A DNA stretch of 64,000 nt, taken from positions 372,001-436,000 of the forward strand of contig NOWV01000033.1 in assembly GCA_003344405.1 (NCBI GenBank), written 5' to 3'. This DNA is from Trichoplax sp. H2. Lineage: Eukaryota > Placozoa > Uniplacotomia > Trichoplacea. Positions 40,601 through 51,638 of this stretch are shown here, one piece after another (the stretch's first letter is position 1; each line of letters opens with the position of its first letter). The position numbers were made by a program, and so were the translations under genes. Below the pieces are notes generated by a model. That model ran no database searches. It was not told where the DNA came from and saw only the letters and a list, made by a program, of their open reading frames with translations.

Positions 40601-40665
40601 AACATCACACTTAGTAAAAATGTAACACTTTGACAGGTGGAAATTAATTTTTGGCTTAATTTCAT
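31616..40665 (-). CDS. GABA(B)-type metabotropic receptor (class C GPCR), copy 3, 13 exons
   Basis: Exons: 40665-40405, 38482-38345, 37858-37682, 35982-35875, 35494-35429, 34804-34613, 34253-34002, 33770-33707, 33562-33476, 33246-32945, 32805-32692, 32524-32402, 32128-31616. They join in frame to about 798 aa. Exons 2-8, 11 and 12 have exactly the same lengths as in copy 2. Signal peptide to about residue 29, Venus-flytrap domain with GDGCS, AASPVLS, KTFFR, RKDARIIV, YGYDTAWAVAL, LLEDFTYN and FEGI; then seven TM segments with GKPRRR in intracellular loop 2. The exon 4 donor (GTCTTG) is weak, but the join VENLK to RKDARII matches the GABBR1 spacing. Ligand-pocket changes mirror copy 2: SGGF, AAS and MAM where GABBR1 has SGGW, SSS and THP. 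The C-terminal tail is Ser/Asn/Lys rich with no coiled coil seen. Confidence 0.94.
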
Positions 40666-41416
40666 TGCGAAATACGTATTTAGTCAGATATAGGAGAAAG
40701 AGAATACATCAGAATAGAAATAAACTTGCGTTGTAAGTGTCTGTGGTTCCCCAAGACGCAGGCTGAGAGTGATTGTGATTAAAACCTGAATCAATCATTT
40801 ATACTGTACTTTCCTGCTCTAACAAAAGAATCTTATTTGGCCTGATTGACCTATATTGAATAATTCCCAACCAATAAATAGAAAATTTTATTTTACGTGT
40901 GTCACACTTTGTTATTTTTAGGTCGATTTCATATTAAAGCAGAAAGATAAAAGAGATTTGTAATTGATGAATAAAACTCTTAAAATACTGCAACTTTATT
41001 GACCAATGATATTAAGTAGAGGGAATAATCGCGATTAAATATTATTCTGAGTATTGGTAATGGCCTACGAAAGAATGAATAACAGATGCAGGGATAATTT
41101 AAGTATTATCTTAATTCATTTCTCACCTGCTCTAGTATTGTTTTTAAGCGAATTGGTTACATTTACTAAAATAGAATTTATCTAATAATGCTGAATTGTA
41201 CTACCATAACATTGAAAGTTTGGCAGCTATCAATTTGACAGTAGGAAGTTGGGTGGGAAATTAAATTGATAATGGCAATTTTAGAAGGAACAATTTTTAT
41301 ATATCGACAGTAAGCGCTATGATTAATCTTGAAGAAATTGTTGTGTTGATTGTGGGCATGGTAAAGAGTTTGAATAATTGATATCTTGATTTATTGGCAT
41401 TCACTAGTTTTAGGGT

Positions 41417-41700
41417 TTGTAAATGTAACAAAATCAATTACTATAGTAATGATATGATTGTGCAATGAGGATGAGATTGTTGGATACTATGAAGAAGAAC
41501 AGTTTCCTAAAAGTTAGCCGACCTATTCTAAATGATTCATCTGAAAGCTTAAGGAGCTGCAAATGTATCGTCATCAATTACTGTAATAAGGATAGGATTG
41601 TCAAATGAAGATGAGAAAATAGGTTAGTGGATATTATAAAGAATAGTTTCTGAAAAGTTAGTCGACCTATCTTGAACGATTCATCCTCAAACTATATCTA
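41417..41700. repeat. Two-copy tandem duplication, about 145-bp unit
   Basis: Copy 1 near 41,417-41,560 and copy 2 near 41,562-41,700. Shared landmarks: AAATGTA, ATCAATTACT.TA.TAA, GATGAGA, AAAAGTTAG.CGACCTAT and GATTCATC. Non-coding and diverged. Confidence 0.75.
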
Positions 41701-41850
41701 CTATCATGTAGTATAGACTGAAACCACTATCTTGATTTACGTAAAACACGTTACATACAATTTCAAGCAAGGCATTCCTATTATGGTCTAGAGCTGTGAT
41801 GACAGTTCATAATGCAAATAGATTCTAGATTCTAACTCGTAACAAGTTCA

Positions 41851-42072
41851 TTAGCTTGCCAACAACTTTGACGATATTTTTAATTGATTAGATAAGCTTA
41901 TTTTTGGTATATAAGCTCTATAAGCATGTTGTGTATTTGCTGTTTCGATTGTGTCAAATAGAGTTGTCTTTGTTGTTAGCTCAATCGGCGAGCAAATAGG
42001 AACGGCTGCTATGGTCAAGTCGCCAATGCTATACACTTGGTCAAGATTCAACATACCATTGCCAGATAGCAT
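41851..42072 (-). CDS. Unrecognised open segment, possible exon (73 codons)
   Basis: An open stretch of 73 codons from an ATG that directly follows a possible splice acceptor (GGATAG). Its GC content looks higher than its surroundings, and the composition is mixed, with several Thr, Ile and Pro. I do not recognise the protein, see no partner exon, and cannot exclude a chance frame. It ends at a TAA after the LLAS codons. Confidence 0.2.
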   Translation of the reverse strand: MLSGNGMLNLDQVYSIGDLTIAAVPICSPIELTTKTTLFDTIETANTQHAYRAYIPKISLSNQLKISSKLLAS

Positions 42073-42868
42073 CTATCCTATTTGAAGAGCTCATCACTCA
42101 TTACAACATAGCAATACAAAATAGACTTGTAAAGTAGGTCAATTTTTTAATAAATGATACTAGACGATAAAATGATAATCATACTTGTAGGATGAAATGT
42201 AGTAGATTAATAATAATAATCTTTTCAAAATAATTCAGGTCATTGCAGTAGATACAATAAAGCTTACAGTTAAGATAGCATTCTACGCATTGAACACTTT
42301 GATTGGACAAGAACGTTTTTACTTCTTTACTGTTAGGCTAAAATGTACAGCCAATGATGTTTATAAGCAAATAAGATTGTACTTTTGAAATGTTCTTTTT
42401 CCATCTATTTTAAGCTATCCATACGTATGAGTTGACGATGAATACTAAGATATTAATCGTACATTCCAATAAGTCATTCATAACGATGAATTATTATTGC
42501 TAAATAGAATGTTATCCAATTTTATGATATAAAAAGTCTGACATTCTGTATTATTACCGATGCAAATTTCTGATAAGATCGACGTAGAATCATGTACAGA
42601 AGAGTGCATCGTTCAATTTCGATTTTTTTTTTTTCCTTTTCTATGCAACACAAACATTTAAACTAACGTTAACATATAACAATGTACTCGAAACACTACA
42701 GTATCATAGCGACGATAGTAATGATAGTAGGGATTGATCATTTCTTTCCCCATGTTACAATTAAGTTACATTTACGTTCATTTTGATTAAACTGGGCATC
42801 AGTTGATTAGAATGCAATATGGAAATGGACTTTTTTGGAGAAACGTTAGGCCATTGCTTTTAACCTCA

Positions 42869-42985
42869 CTAGTGTTCTTTCCTTTTGGTGTTGGACACCG
42901 AGATATAATGGTATAAAACGACTAGTAGAAACAAGGCAATGCCAAGCATATTGGCAAAAACAGCTAATTGGACGTCAGTAACCAT
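42869..42985 (-). CDS. OST4: OST4, small subunit of the oligosaccharyltransferase complex (38 aa)
   Basis: A 38-codon frame with stop TAG at 42,871-42,869. It starts [15 protein letters not shown] and continues with a single hydrophobic span ([14 protein letters not shown]), then a short basic tail ending KRKEH. This matches animal and yeast OST4, which is about 36-37 aa, in both length and sequence. OST4 is a single-pass ER membrane protein that holds the catalytic STT3 subunit in the complex that transfers the glycan to Asn in nascent proteins. The ATG follows AAAAG, which could be a splice acceptor with a non-coding first exon upstream. It lies head to head with PRPF18, about 1.55 kb apart. 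I made this call by matching translated protein, since the frame is very short. Confidence 0.95.
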   Translation of the reverse strand: MVTDVQLAVFANMLGIALFLLVVLYHYISVSNTKRKEH

Positions 42986-43760
42986 CTTTTAGAATAATTT
43001 CCTTTCTGTTCGATTTCAGTAATGTTGATTAATGGCGAGTTGAAGAGATTTTCTTGCTCACACTGGCTGGCCAAAAGAGGGAGCAATGTCGAGGCTAGGC
43101 TGCGTTTTAAACGTGGCAGGAGCTGAAAGGTTTGACGAATCAGTGGGGCTTTGTGCTCGCCTTCTCCACTCTCCATAGTACAGTAGAGTAACGCGCTGAC
43201 GGAGGCATGGGGCACGATAGTCGCAGTGTAGAGTACGGCATGTGCGCAGTGTTAACTGTATCCACATTACAGTACTGCCATACTACGTACAGTATAGTAC
43301 TGTATAGTACAGTACGTAGTATGGTATTGCTAGTGGTTTTGATACCGTACCAGAAAAGATTCTCCACTTCTACTGTTATTACTGCATGTTATCCGTGCCA
43401 TGGTACCACCTACCACCACGATAGTCCATATGCAATACTTTACATTACTACATAAGTACAGTACATTGTACACTGCGCGATGAACTTGGGTGGCACGAAG
43501 GCAAATAAACTGTGTAGGCTAAATCAAGCCCAAAGTAGGCTACATCGTCTATGTAGATGTAGCCCAATAACTCATATCGATTTAGAACGGGAGTGTTAAC
43601 AAATTGCAACTTTTAATTTTCGACGCCATCCTGCCATCGAAGTTAATCGCGTTGTACAGTACAATGTACTGTAAATCACGTACTGTACACACTGTACACT
43701 GTACACTGTACAGTATGACGGTAAGTAGTTCATTCTTTGCCGTCTTAGGGTCCGACCCGG

Positions 43761-43789
43761 ACCAGACCAGACCAGACCAGACCAGACCA
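43761..43789. repeat. Pentanucleotide microsatellite (ACCAG)5
   Basis: Five perfect ACCAG units followed by ACCA. It sits between two palindrome runs and explains the open frames with repeated Trp-Ser-Gly-Leu-Val translation on the minus strand. Confidence 0.95.
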
Positions 43790-44049
43790 TAAAGACCTCT
43801 ACAGAAGTCTACAGTACATGTACTGTACTGTAGAGTACAGTACAATATACTGTAGTACTGTACAATACACTCTACAGTACAAGTCTACAGTACATGTACA
43901 GTACAATGTACAGTACTGTACTGTACATTGCGCAGAGTACCTTATAGTGTCATTATTTCGCCATTTTCACCAGCAATTTGTAGGGTCCTGTAACAAAGAG
44001 TTAGCAAAGTTGATGTCACTACTAGACTTCTTAAATGCAGTAAAAACGC

Positions 44050-44180
44050 AACCCGAACCCGATCCAGTTATTGATTTTCGAACCCGAAATGAGTGCAATC
44101 GCTATACAAACACTGTATCAGCACAGAATTACTTAACCCGAGTCTCTTCCTGGAGTCGGGTTCAAGTTGGGTTTCGGGTT
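44050..44180. repeat. Short inverted repeat with AACCCGA arms
   Basis: Left arm AACCCGAACCCGA at 44,050-44,062. The right side carries its complement in pieces: TCGGGTT at 44,156-44,162 and GGGTTTCGGGTT at 44,169-44,180. About 95 bp lie between the arms. A small foldback structure, possibly a remnant of a mobile element. Confidence 0.5.
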
Positions 44181-44539
44181 GACTTTTAAGGATACTGATC
44201 ACTACCATCATTGCCCGTTCAACCATGATGCCTACTGATTGCCAACTTACGGTACATCAAACGTGTACTGCCAGACCGTCAAGGCAACGGGCGATCGTAC
44301 AGTACTACTGTACAGTACGTACAGTACACTGTACTGTACTGTACTCTAGAGACACTGTACAATGTACTGTAGATCTTTATAAGGGTCTCTGGAGTACTGT
44401 AAAGTACAGTACTCCAGAAAAAAAGTCACTGCACTGCGCATAACTGTACTGGGCCACTTGCATCTTCGAACAACTTGCAAAATTGCAGCTGCCTTGATCG
44501 GATTCTACAGTACTAGAATCATTGTAGAATTGCACTTCC

Positions 44540-47424
44540 ATGGACGCTCTAAAAGCCGAAATAGAACGAAAAAGGAAACAGTTATTGGAAAACTCTGCTG
44601 TCGTAAGTAAAGTAATCATGACGTGAAATAGCTAGACTTTAACTTGTACGCATCAATACGATGTGATCTAATGGTCACTACTGATTAAAACAAATCTCGG
44701 AGTAGCTGGATAAAAACTACAACCGTTCTACTTTATAATTGTTATTTATTATTATTATATCAGCAAAATGATTTGTTTGACAAGTACAGTTCACGCTAAG
44801 CTCTACAGTCAATCCTACTGTACTTCCTGATACTATATAATTTGATGATGGTGGCATATTAACCAGTTACTGGACAATTACCACTATTCAACTGTAACTT
44901 GAATTTTGTAATGATTAGAATGCTGCCAAGAAAAGATTTAGACGTGGTGACCTGGAAAATAGCACGGACCTTGCTCGAGAGGAAGTAACCCAGGTAGCTT
45001 GGATATCACAGTAGAGTAATGTAGATCATCTTGGTGTATATATATAATAGTGTATGAACGATATCTTGTAGCTGAATACAGAGAAAGATTATTAATTATA
45101 CATGTAGTATACCAAATTTATTCTGAAGTAGTTATTCTGCTGTGGAAATGATGGTATCAGCGTAACGTTGTACTACCTGTAAGCATACTATATAGGCTTA
45201 CTTGTTCTTTTCAATATAGGATAACGAATTATCAAAAGATGAAGCGGAAAATAATTCGATAGAATTATCAGCCAACGATGATTACTCAAACGAGAGTCTG
45301 ATCAAATCGAAAGTGGAAGTACGTCTGCTGTACTACTTGATCACTTATTGCTACCATAACTGTTGTATAGTAATTACATTTATGCTTTACTATTTCTGTT
45401 TAAATTCAATTCAATTTATTTAGTACTATATTATTTCAACTAGCCGAAGAACTGTCAGTCGAAACAATTATTGTACTGTATATCTTTACATAGGTTATCA
45501 GAAGGCTTCGTGAACGCGGTGAACCAATAAGATTATTCGGCGAAACCGACGCAGACGTCGTAGGAAGGCTTAGGTAAACTTTTAAAATGTATGACACATG
45601 TGTATAAACTTTTAAATATGGTATGATATGTACAATAGGTGTTGTGCTGTTACTGTATATTGTACGGTAATGTTATGGGTAAACCTGCGGTACAATGTTA
45701 TTAACACTTAATATCATTACAACAAAATAGGAGAATCGAGTTCATGGCTCCCGAAGTGAATAAGGTAAAGTGGTACCTTTCCTTTAGAAGTCTTCGATTA
45801 CCTTACCGTACTATCTTTTAATAAAGCAATACTGTTATTAAATGTTTTACTTCCCATGTTAAAGGGTCTTCGTAACGATTTCAAAGCTGCTATGGATAAA
45901 ATTGACCAAGAGTATCTCGATGAACTTATTAACCAACAAGTATGCACAGATGATGACATTAAAGTAAATGTTAGCGTGTTTTAAAGTAGTGGAGTGGAGT
46001 AATTTTATGTTCATGTTTAATGTTTCAAAATGCAGCCCGATACAACCGATAAAAGTGAAGAGGTTAACGCTCGAGTTTTAAGTATGTCGCTAGAAGATTT
46101 TAAGGTAAAATTAGAGCAATTGCACAACGGCAACATGATAATATATAGTATAGGTTATATACTAATGATGACATTTTGCAGGACGTAGCTGACGATTTTA
46201 ACTCTGGTAACAGTAAGAAGGACCAAGAAGTTATTTTATCTGTTATTAAAGTAAATTGACTATACTTTTCAATGTATTGTAAACTATAGCAACTCCGATA
46301 TTTCATTGTTAACTCTTTTCTGCTATTAGTTTATATTAGACTACTGGAATATGAAATTAAATCAAAGAACGGAAGCTGAAAAAAGAAGTACACAGGCAAG
46401 CTCATATAGCCATATTTCAAAGCTAATATCAATTTTAAGCATAGCATATAGCAGTTACTCTTTATCCTATCCGTCTTGAGAATATATCTCAACTGCTATT
46501 TCCTCAGGGTAAACTACAAAGTGCTATACACAAGCAAACGAAAAGATATATGAAGCCGTTGTTAAAGAAATTGAAAAAGAACGTGAGTACTACAAATTTG
46601 ATTCGTTGCAGATATTTGTATAATAGTAGCTACTTTTCTTTACACAGTCGGTTCTCATTTTTATTTTAGAAAGTAGAAGAGAGTATGCTGAGGGCTTTGA
46701 CTGAAATTGTTGTGAACATGCTAGATAGGGAATACGTGAAGGTATATAAACCATACCGGCTGTCTTTTAAACTGTTATAAAGTGATGAATTACCAAACCT
46801 AATGAGTATGGCGTACCGTACGTACACCGCATTAACGTAGATTATTATTTGAATGAATTTTAGTTTTGCTATCTATCCTAGTCAATTCCTTAGTTAAACC
46901 CTGAAAGGGTTTGTCTTCATCATATAATTGTCCTAACCGTAAATTTCATGATCGTAGGCCAACGATATTTATGTAAGGATGGCTATTGGTAATGCTGCAT
47001 GGCCAATAGGTGTTACTATGGTCGGTATTCATGCTAGGACAGGCCGTGAAAAAATTTTTGCACAGCATGTAGCACGTATCCTTTTTGGTATATTTAGATT
47101 AATATTTACAAATGTAAAATGATGTAAAGCTTGAAATGGTATAATTTTTTCTTAACGAAATTATATCAGATGTACTGAATGATGAAACACAGCGCAAATA
47201 CATACAGGTAAATTCTTTATTGTGATCACCAAGAATTGTCGCCTAAAAATTTTCACTCTTATTGATTGTAACTATACTTGTGATATATAGTTTGCAACTT
47301 ATTGGTATTTTACGCTAATTCTTGTTCAAATTTATAGGGCTTCAAGCGTCTAATGACTCGATGCCAAATGTACTTTCCTACAGACCCTTCAAAATCAGTA
47401 GAATACCAAGGTCACAACGAATGA
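44540..47424 (+). CDS. PRPF18: Pre-mRNA-splicing factor 18 (PRPF18), 14 exons
   Basis: Exons: 44540-44602, 44919 (or 44931)-44984 (or 44993), 45220-45318, 45494-45573, 45730-45763, 45865-45963, 46036-46104, 46182-46250, 46330-46395, 46508-46582, 46670-46741, 46958-47075, 47170-47207, 47338-47424. They give about 345 aa, compared with about 342 in vertebrates. It starts [15 protein letters not shown]. The SFM-like segment [17 protein letters not shown] is present, as are PEVNKGLRNDF, the Prp18 core ending DREYVKAND, the invariant [19 protein letters not shown] and the C-terminal QRKYIQGFKRLMT. Prp18 acts in the second catalytic step of splicing, helping dock the 3' splice site with Slu7. One intron (46,396-46,507) has a GC donor. 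Exon 2 has two possible acceptors and two donors, all in frame. Confidence 0.97.
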
Positions 47425-50400
47425 TGATATACAACCTTTCAACTTTGCGTTGATTTTTATTCATTAACTATTGCACTGATCACCTGTAAATTCTATTACT
47501 TGTTACTTATTCTTTTGATGTTCTTGTACTGTATATAGATACTTGGTTGTATCGGTTCGATAAATTCGTAGTATTATAGCTGATCAATTGGTGTACAGTA
47601 TATTTTACGTATTACGTTAGTACCAACAATTGCAGTTCACATTGCTATGGAAAAAAACATGCAATAGCAATAAATTCAGTGTCTTATGACGTCAACTGCT
47701 CTATCTCGTTTGTAAGCTTATCTATCATCTTGGCTTTTAAACATTGGAGGATACGGTAAATTACATTATTTTAGCCTCTATTCTAATATGACTAAGTATC
47801 CATAGTTTTACCAGCCATTCATGCATGAGTTTTGTTTTTTCCAAGGAAAGAGTATCTTGATCCAAATTATAAGTGTTATACAATTTCGAAGATTAATACA
47901 CTGTACTATGTTACACTGTAGAAGAATAAAATTACAGAAGTGCCTCAATAAAGTATAATCATGATCACGATAGAATGAATTCATATTATACACGACATAT
48001 AAACTATGATGCTGTACATGTTTACTTGCTTTTGTTTGCATTCCGAGCATGCAATCATACAGTATATATTAAATGTAGTGTTGAAAAGATGCGAGGATTA
48101 CGCAAAAGCATCACGCAGGGGGGGGGGGTCTGTATAGAAAGTATATGGACGTGTATTAAATTAATCCCTTAACTAATTAAAGTAGTTCAAGACGGATTAA
48201 ATGACCCCATTGCAGACTTACTGTAAGCTGATCCCTGGTAGGTGTACTACTGTATACTGTATGTCAAAAGCAGTCCAGTCCAGCACAGTATATGCAGAAG
48301 TCAGATCATTTTTAATGCTGACACAGTACAGTAGAAGTCCGGATTCGCCGTCTGTACAGTAATTGTCTATTCCGTGGTAAACAGTAGGCACGCCAAATTG
48401 ACGTCGCCAACGTAGTACAATACAGTATTGTACTGTACTGTACAGTATTGTAAAAAGATTAAAAGATCGTTATCAAACAGTTCTTCTTATCTAATAATAA
48501 AAGCAAAGTTTAGATTACACCTTTCCATGCAGCGAATGGATTGGCGCGGCTAAGCTAGTAAAATACAAATAGTACAGTATCTGCGATTTAGCTTCCTGTT
48601 CAAACGCCAGGTTACACTTTGGTTCTATTCTATTGGGCAAGTTGGAGAAAAAACTAACAGAATTGCTATTCATAATTAAATCAATCAATCAGGTACCGTA
48701 ATCGGATAAAATCGAATTAAAAGCTATTTTAATTTGGGGGGGAATCTATTATACTAGGCTGTTGTTGGCAATGTAAAATTTTTTCTTTTTTTTAATTTGT
48801 GCATGACTTGAAGTTAACATGAAGGACAGGATAATAAATGGTTGATAATATTTGAATCGATTGCCACATTGGCGCCGATACTTTAAGTAAGATGAAGTAG
48901 TTTGTCAGTGGATTACCAGAAGATGTCGATTTGATTTGTTCTATCAGCTTGACGATCAGTAGTGTTATGGAAAATTTAAAATTGATTTTACTGCTGACGT
49001 GCTAGCACGCTGACGAGACAACTCTAATAGTAACGAGTGCATAAGAAATAATTTTCCCTTTCCTTGAAATTGATGATTTCATTCGCTGGACTACACGGCG
49101 TAATCGGGTGCCTGCTAACTTTCTCATGCTGCATTCTCAGTTTTTAGGATCGGCGATTGGATTATAATTATTATTGTAAACGATTTGAACATTGGACAGT
49201 ACCTAGACAATCACAAAGTGTATAAAATAGTTTTGATCATAATTCATAATCAAAGCTGAATTGAAGTTTAGCTCACTCCCTGCAATTAAAATGTTCATTA
49301 CTTTTAGCTCCGCGCAAAGCATTGTTTTCGTATAAAATCGTCAATTGACGATTTTAAAGTCTTTAAAATTTCTCCACCAAATTTTCCTGATGACGTTTTG
49401 GCAACTTTCTGGGGTTTGGAGGGATAATCCTTGTACTTCTACTATTAGTAATGCATAGTATAGAATGAAATTATTAATCAAATCATCTTTATTCGACTAC
49501 TAAACCCGAGATATTGGATTGATGTGCAAAAATTTATTTGTAGCTGGTTTAAACGATGAAGATATTTGGACAGCAGTGATTGTCATAGTGCTATAATATG
49601 ACGTCTTGTATTGCCTGATAATATAATCTATAAAAGAAATGGAACTGAATGTGAGAGTCAAGAATTGAAGCTTATGTCTTAAATATGTCAGTTAATGTGC
49701 GGGTGTAAACAAACTGTTTTACACTTATCAGTACAGAGAGAAGCGCATGTTAACGTGAAGATCATTTCCTGGTAACGGCATTCTTAAACCGTAATTATAA
49801 ATTAATTGATCGATTATACAGTATTATGAATTATTATTGCGAAGTTGGCTATTGGGATTCAGAGAAGAGCTTTTTTCTTTTTATACTGTACAGTAGATCA
49901 TGAATTAAGATGTGTGTTTTTATTACGATTGCAATAAGAGGTAACCTAATACACACTTTCATTTATCCATATGCGTACAGTTTTGTTTGTTTTTCCAATT
50001 TGCCTAAAAACAATATTAGCATTGGCCCAATACTCGTTCTGAGTTTTTCGTTTTCGTTATTTACCCGGAGATGATATTGATTATAATTACGGTATATAGT
50101 GCCAAACGTGTAGTATGCACAAGAAACGCATGTAATTAAATGTCCCTTTTGGGTTAACCTAAAAAATCGTAAAGTAGTACAGTAGATCCTATGTACAGTA
50201 CTGTACAGTATGTTCCATGATTGTCATTATGCTCCAGCCGATCTGGTACATTACAGTTTTCTCGTAGATTGCCCGAATCCTTACGTGGACCGTGACAATA
50301 AAAATAGCAGGTTCGTAATAAGCTAGTCTAAAATATGAAAATGATAGAACTCGCGAATCTGTTTTTAAGCTCTAACTAATAATTTTAGACAACGAATGGC

Positions 50401-51638
50401 TTCCTCATAATACAGTATGCTCGATGTTGAACTTTAAAGGTTTCTCTAATGTACATTGCATTACATGATCTGATAAAATTGGCGAAATTAAAATATCTTA
50501 AGTTCTGTGTAGTAAGCGTATGCGTAGCTAAATGACTAAAAACTGTTATTCCTCCTTGTGAACATATAGAGTACTTTAGATTATGGGACAGTATTTTAAT
50601 ATGTACGAGTACATAAGCGTATACTAGCCAGTGGGCTTCACGCAAGCATACGCTATTCAAAACTTCGTATAACAAGCTACTATTCGCTCACTACCTGCCA
50701 ATGTTACCTGCCCCTTTAATATCTGTTTACTCAATACTTGCGTTCAATTATACTGATTTAACTGTTTCTCATGATGGCCTAGCTTGTCCAAACATCTTGC
50801 GATATAATTTTCTCACAAATGTAGTGTATTAATAATTGCGTCCATCCCTAAGAACAGATTCAACTTTAGCAATGGTCACGGCCAATCTTAGAAACGGTTT
50901 TTTATTAATAAAATGGCTGTACCTTATGGACAGTGTGACAAGTTGCTGTGGTTAATCCTCGAAATTAGACAATCCGAAGATTGCCAAATATCGGTTGATG
51001 ATTAATAATATTGTGAAGTGCGATATGAATAAGTTCATCGATTGTTTATTGCCGCTTAACTATGATTAATAATGTACTTCGTTAGCCGACTGGAACGTAT
51101 CATTTAATTGTAAAAATTGATATACGAGTATTGGCAACGATGTACAGTAGTTGTATAACTTGTGGTTTCTACGCGTATCCTTCATTATAATATGAGTATT
51201 AATAAAGCAGTTTTCTGTTACGGCATTTCAGACTACAGGATTATTGTACTGTACATCAGACCATATACAACGATTTATATTTACAGGCGGCATTGTTATT
51301 TACTCTGGTGCCTGTAACGAAAAACATCGATATCAGGCCTGGTCTCGAGGGGTTAAGATTGTAGTTTTGTTGTATAAACGTTTCTGTTATTTGCTCGGGC
51401 ATAGAAGAGCTATCCCCGTAGTTTCTGCCTCATCAGATAGATGTTGTTATACAGCACCTGATTTGTTGCATATCAAATATATTATACTGCGTTGTAACCG
51501 TATTTAAGGTTAGAATGTATTTACATCTTAAATTATATGCAATTTTAATTTTATTTATTTGATTATTTTGAACTTTTCAATATAGTACAAAATATAATTA
51601 TCCAACTTCTTAGCAAATGATGCTCTGTTATTATTATC
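47425..51638. other. Intergenic stretch between PRPF18 and the EEP gene
   Basis: No conserved exon recognised. An AATAAA near 47,668 could serve PRPF18. Palindromic GTACTGTAC runs occur at 48,405-48,455 and 50,190-50,210. A run of about eleven G lies at 48,118-48,128 and may be a sequencing artefact. A 30-codon frame starts at 50,909 (ATGGCTGTACC) but matches nothing known. Other open frames here look accidental. Confidence 0.45.

Larger units (their letters stand above)
40666..42868. other. Intergenic stretch between receptor 3 and OST4
   Basis: Should hold the receptor 3 promoter near its left end. Contains a two-copy duplication (41,417-41,700) and one unassigned open exon-like segment (41,851-42,072). 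A poly-T tract lies near 42,625-42,640. Nothing else recognised. Confidence 0.45.
43261..44420. repeat. Cluster of TACTGTACAGTA-type palindromes
   Basis: The cluster consists of repeated GTACTGTAC, CAGTACTGTA, TGTACAGTAC and AGTACATGTACT strings in dense runs at about 43,265-43,325, 43,650-43,720, 43,808-43,930 and 44,295-44,420. Two form long hairpins. One has 13-bp arms (CCATACTACGTAC) at 43,278-43,290 and 43,312-43,324. The other has perfect 14-bp arms (TCTGGAGTACTGTA) at 44,388-44,401 and 44,405-44,418 with a 3-base loop. Confidence 0.9.
42986..44539. promoter_or_regulatory. Divergent OST4 / PRPF18 intergenic region rich in palindromes
   Basis: This must hold the promoters and 5' untranslated regions of two divergent genes. 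It is packed with GTAC-centred palindromes (see the repeat entry) and is more GC-rich near 43,000-43,230. The several overlapping open frames on both strands inside it come from the repeats and match nothing I know. No TATA box could be fixed. Confidence 0.5.

Noticed and set aside
42964-43367. Three overlapping minus-strand frames upstream of OST4
   Set aside because: They overlap in different frames, share no known motif and extend into palindromes. More likely OST4 5' untranslated sequence and repeats.
43582-44443. Several open frames on both strands rich in Tyr, Cys, Thr, Val, or Trp-Ser-Gly
   Set aside because: They translate GTACTGTAC palindromes and the ACCAG microsatellite. Repeat sequence that lacks stops in several frames, not genes.
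44377-44619. 80-codon minus-strand frame
   Set aside because: Antisense to PRPF18 exon 1 and the hairpin before it.
51244-51507. 87-codon plus-strand frame before the EEP gene
   Set aside because: No signal peptide, no known motif, no clear splice link to EEP exon 1. Could be 5' untranslated sequence.
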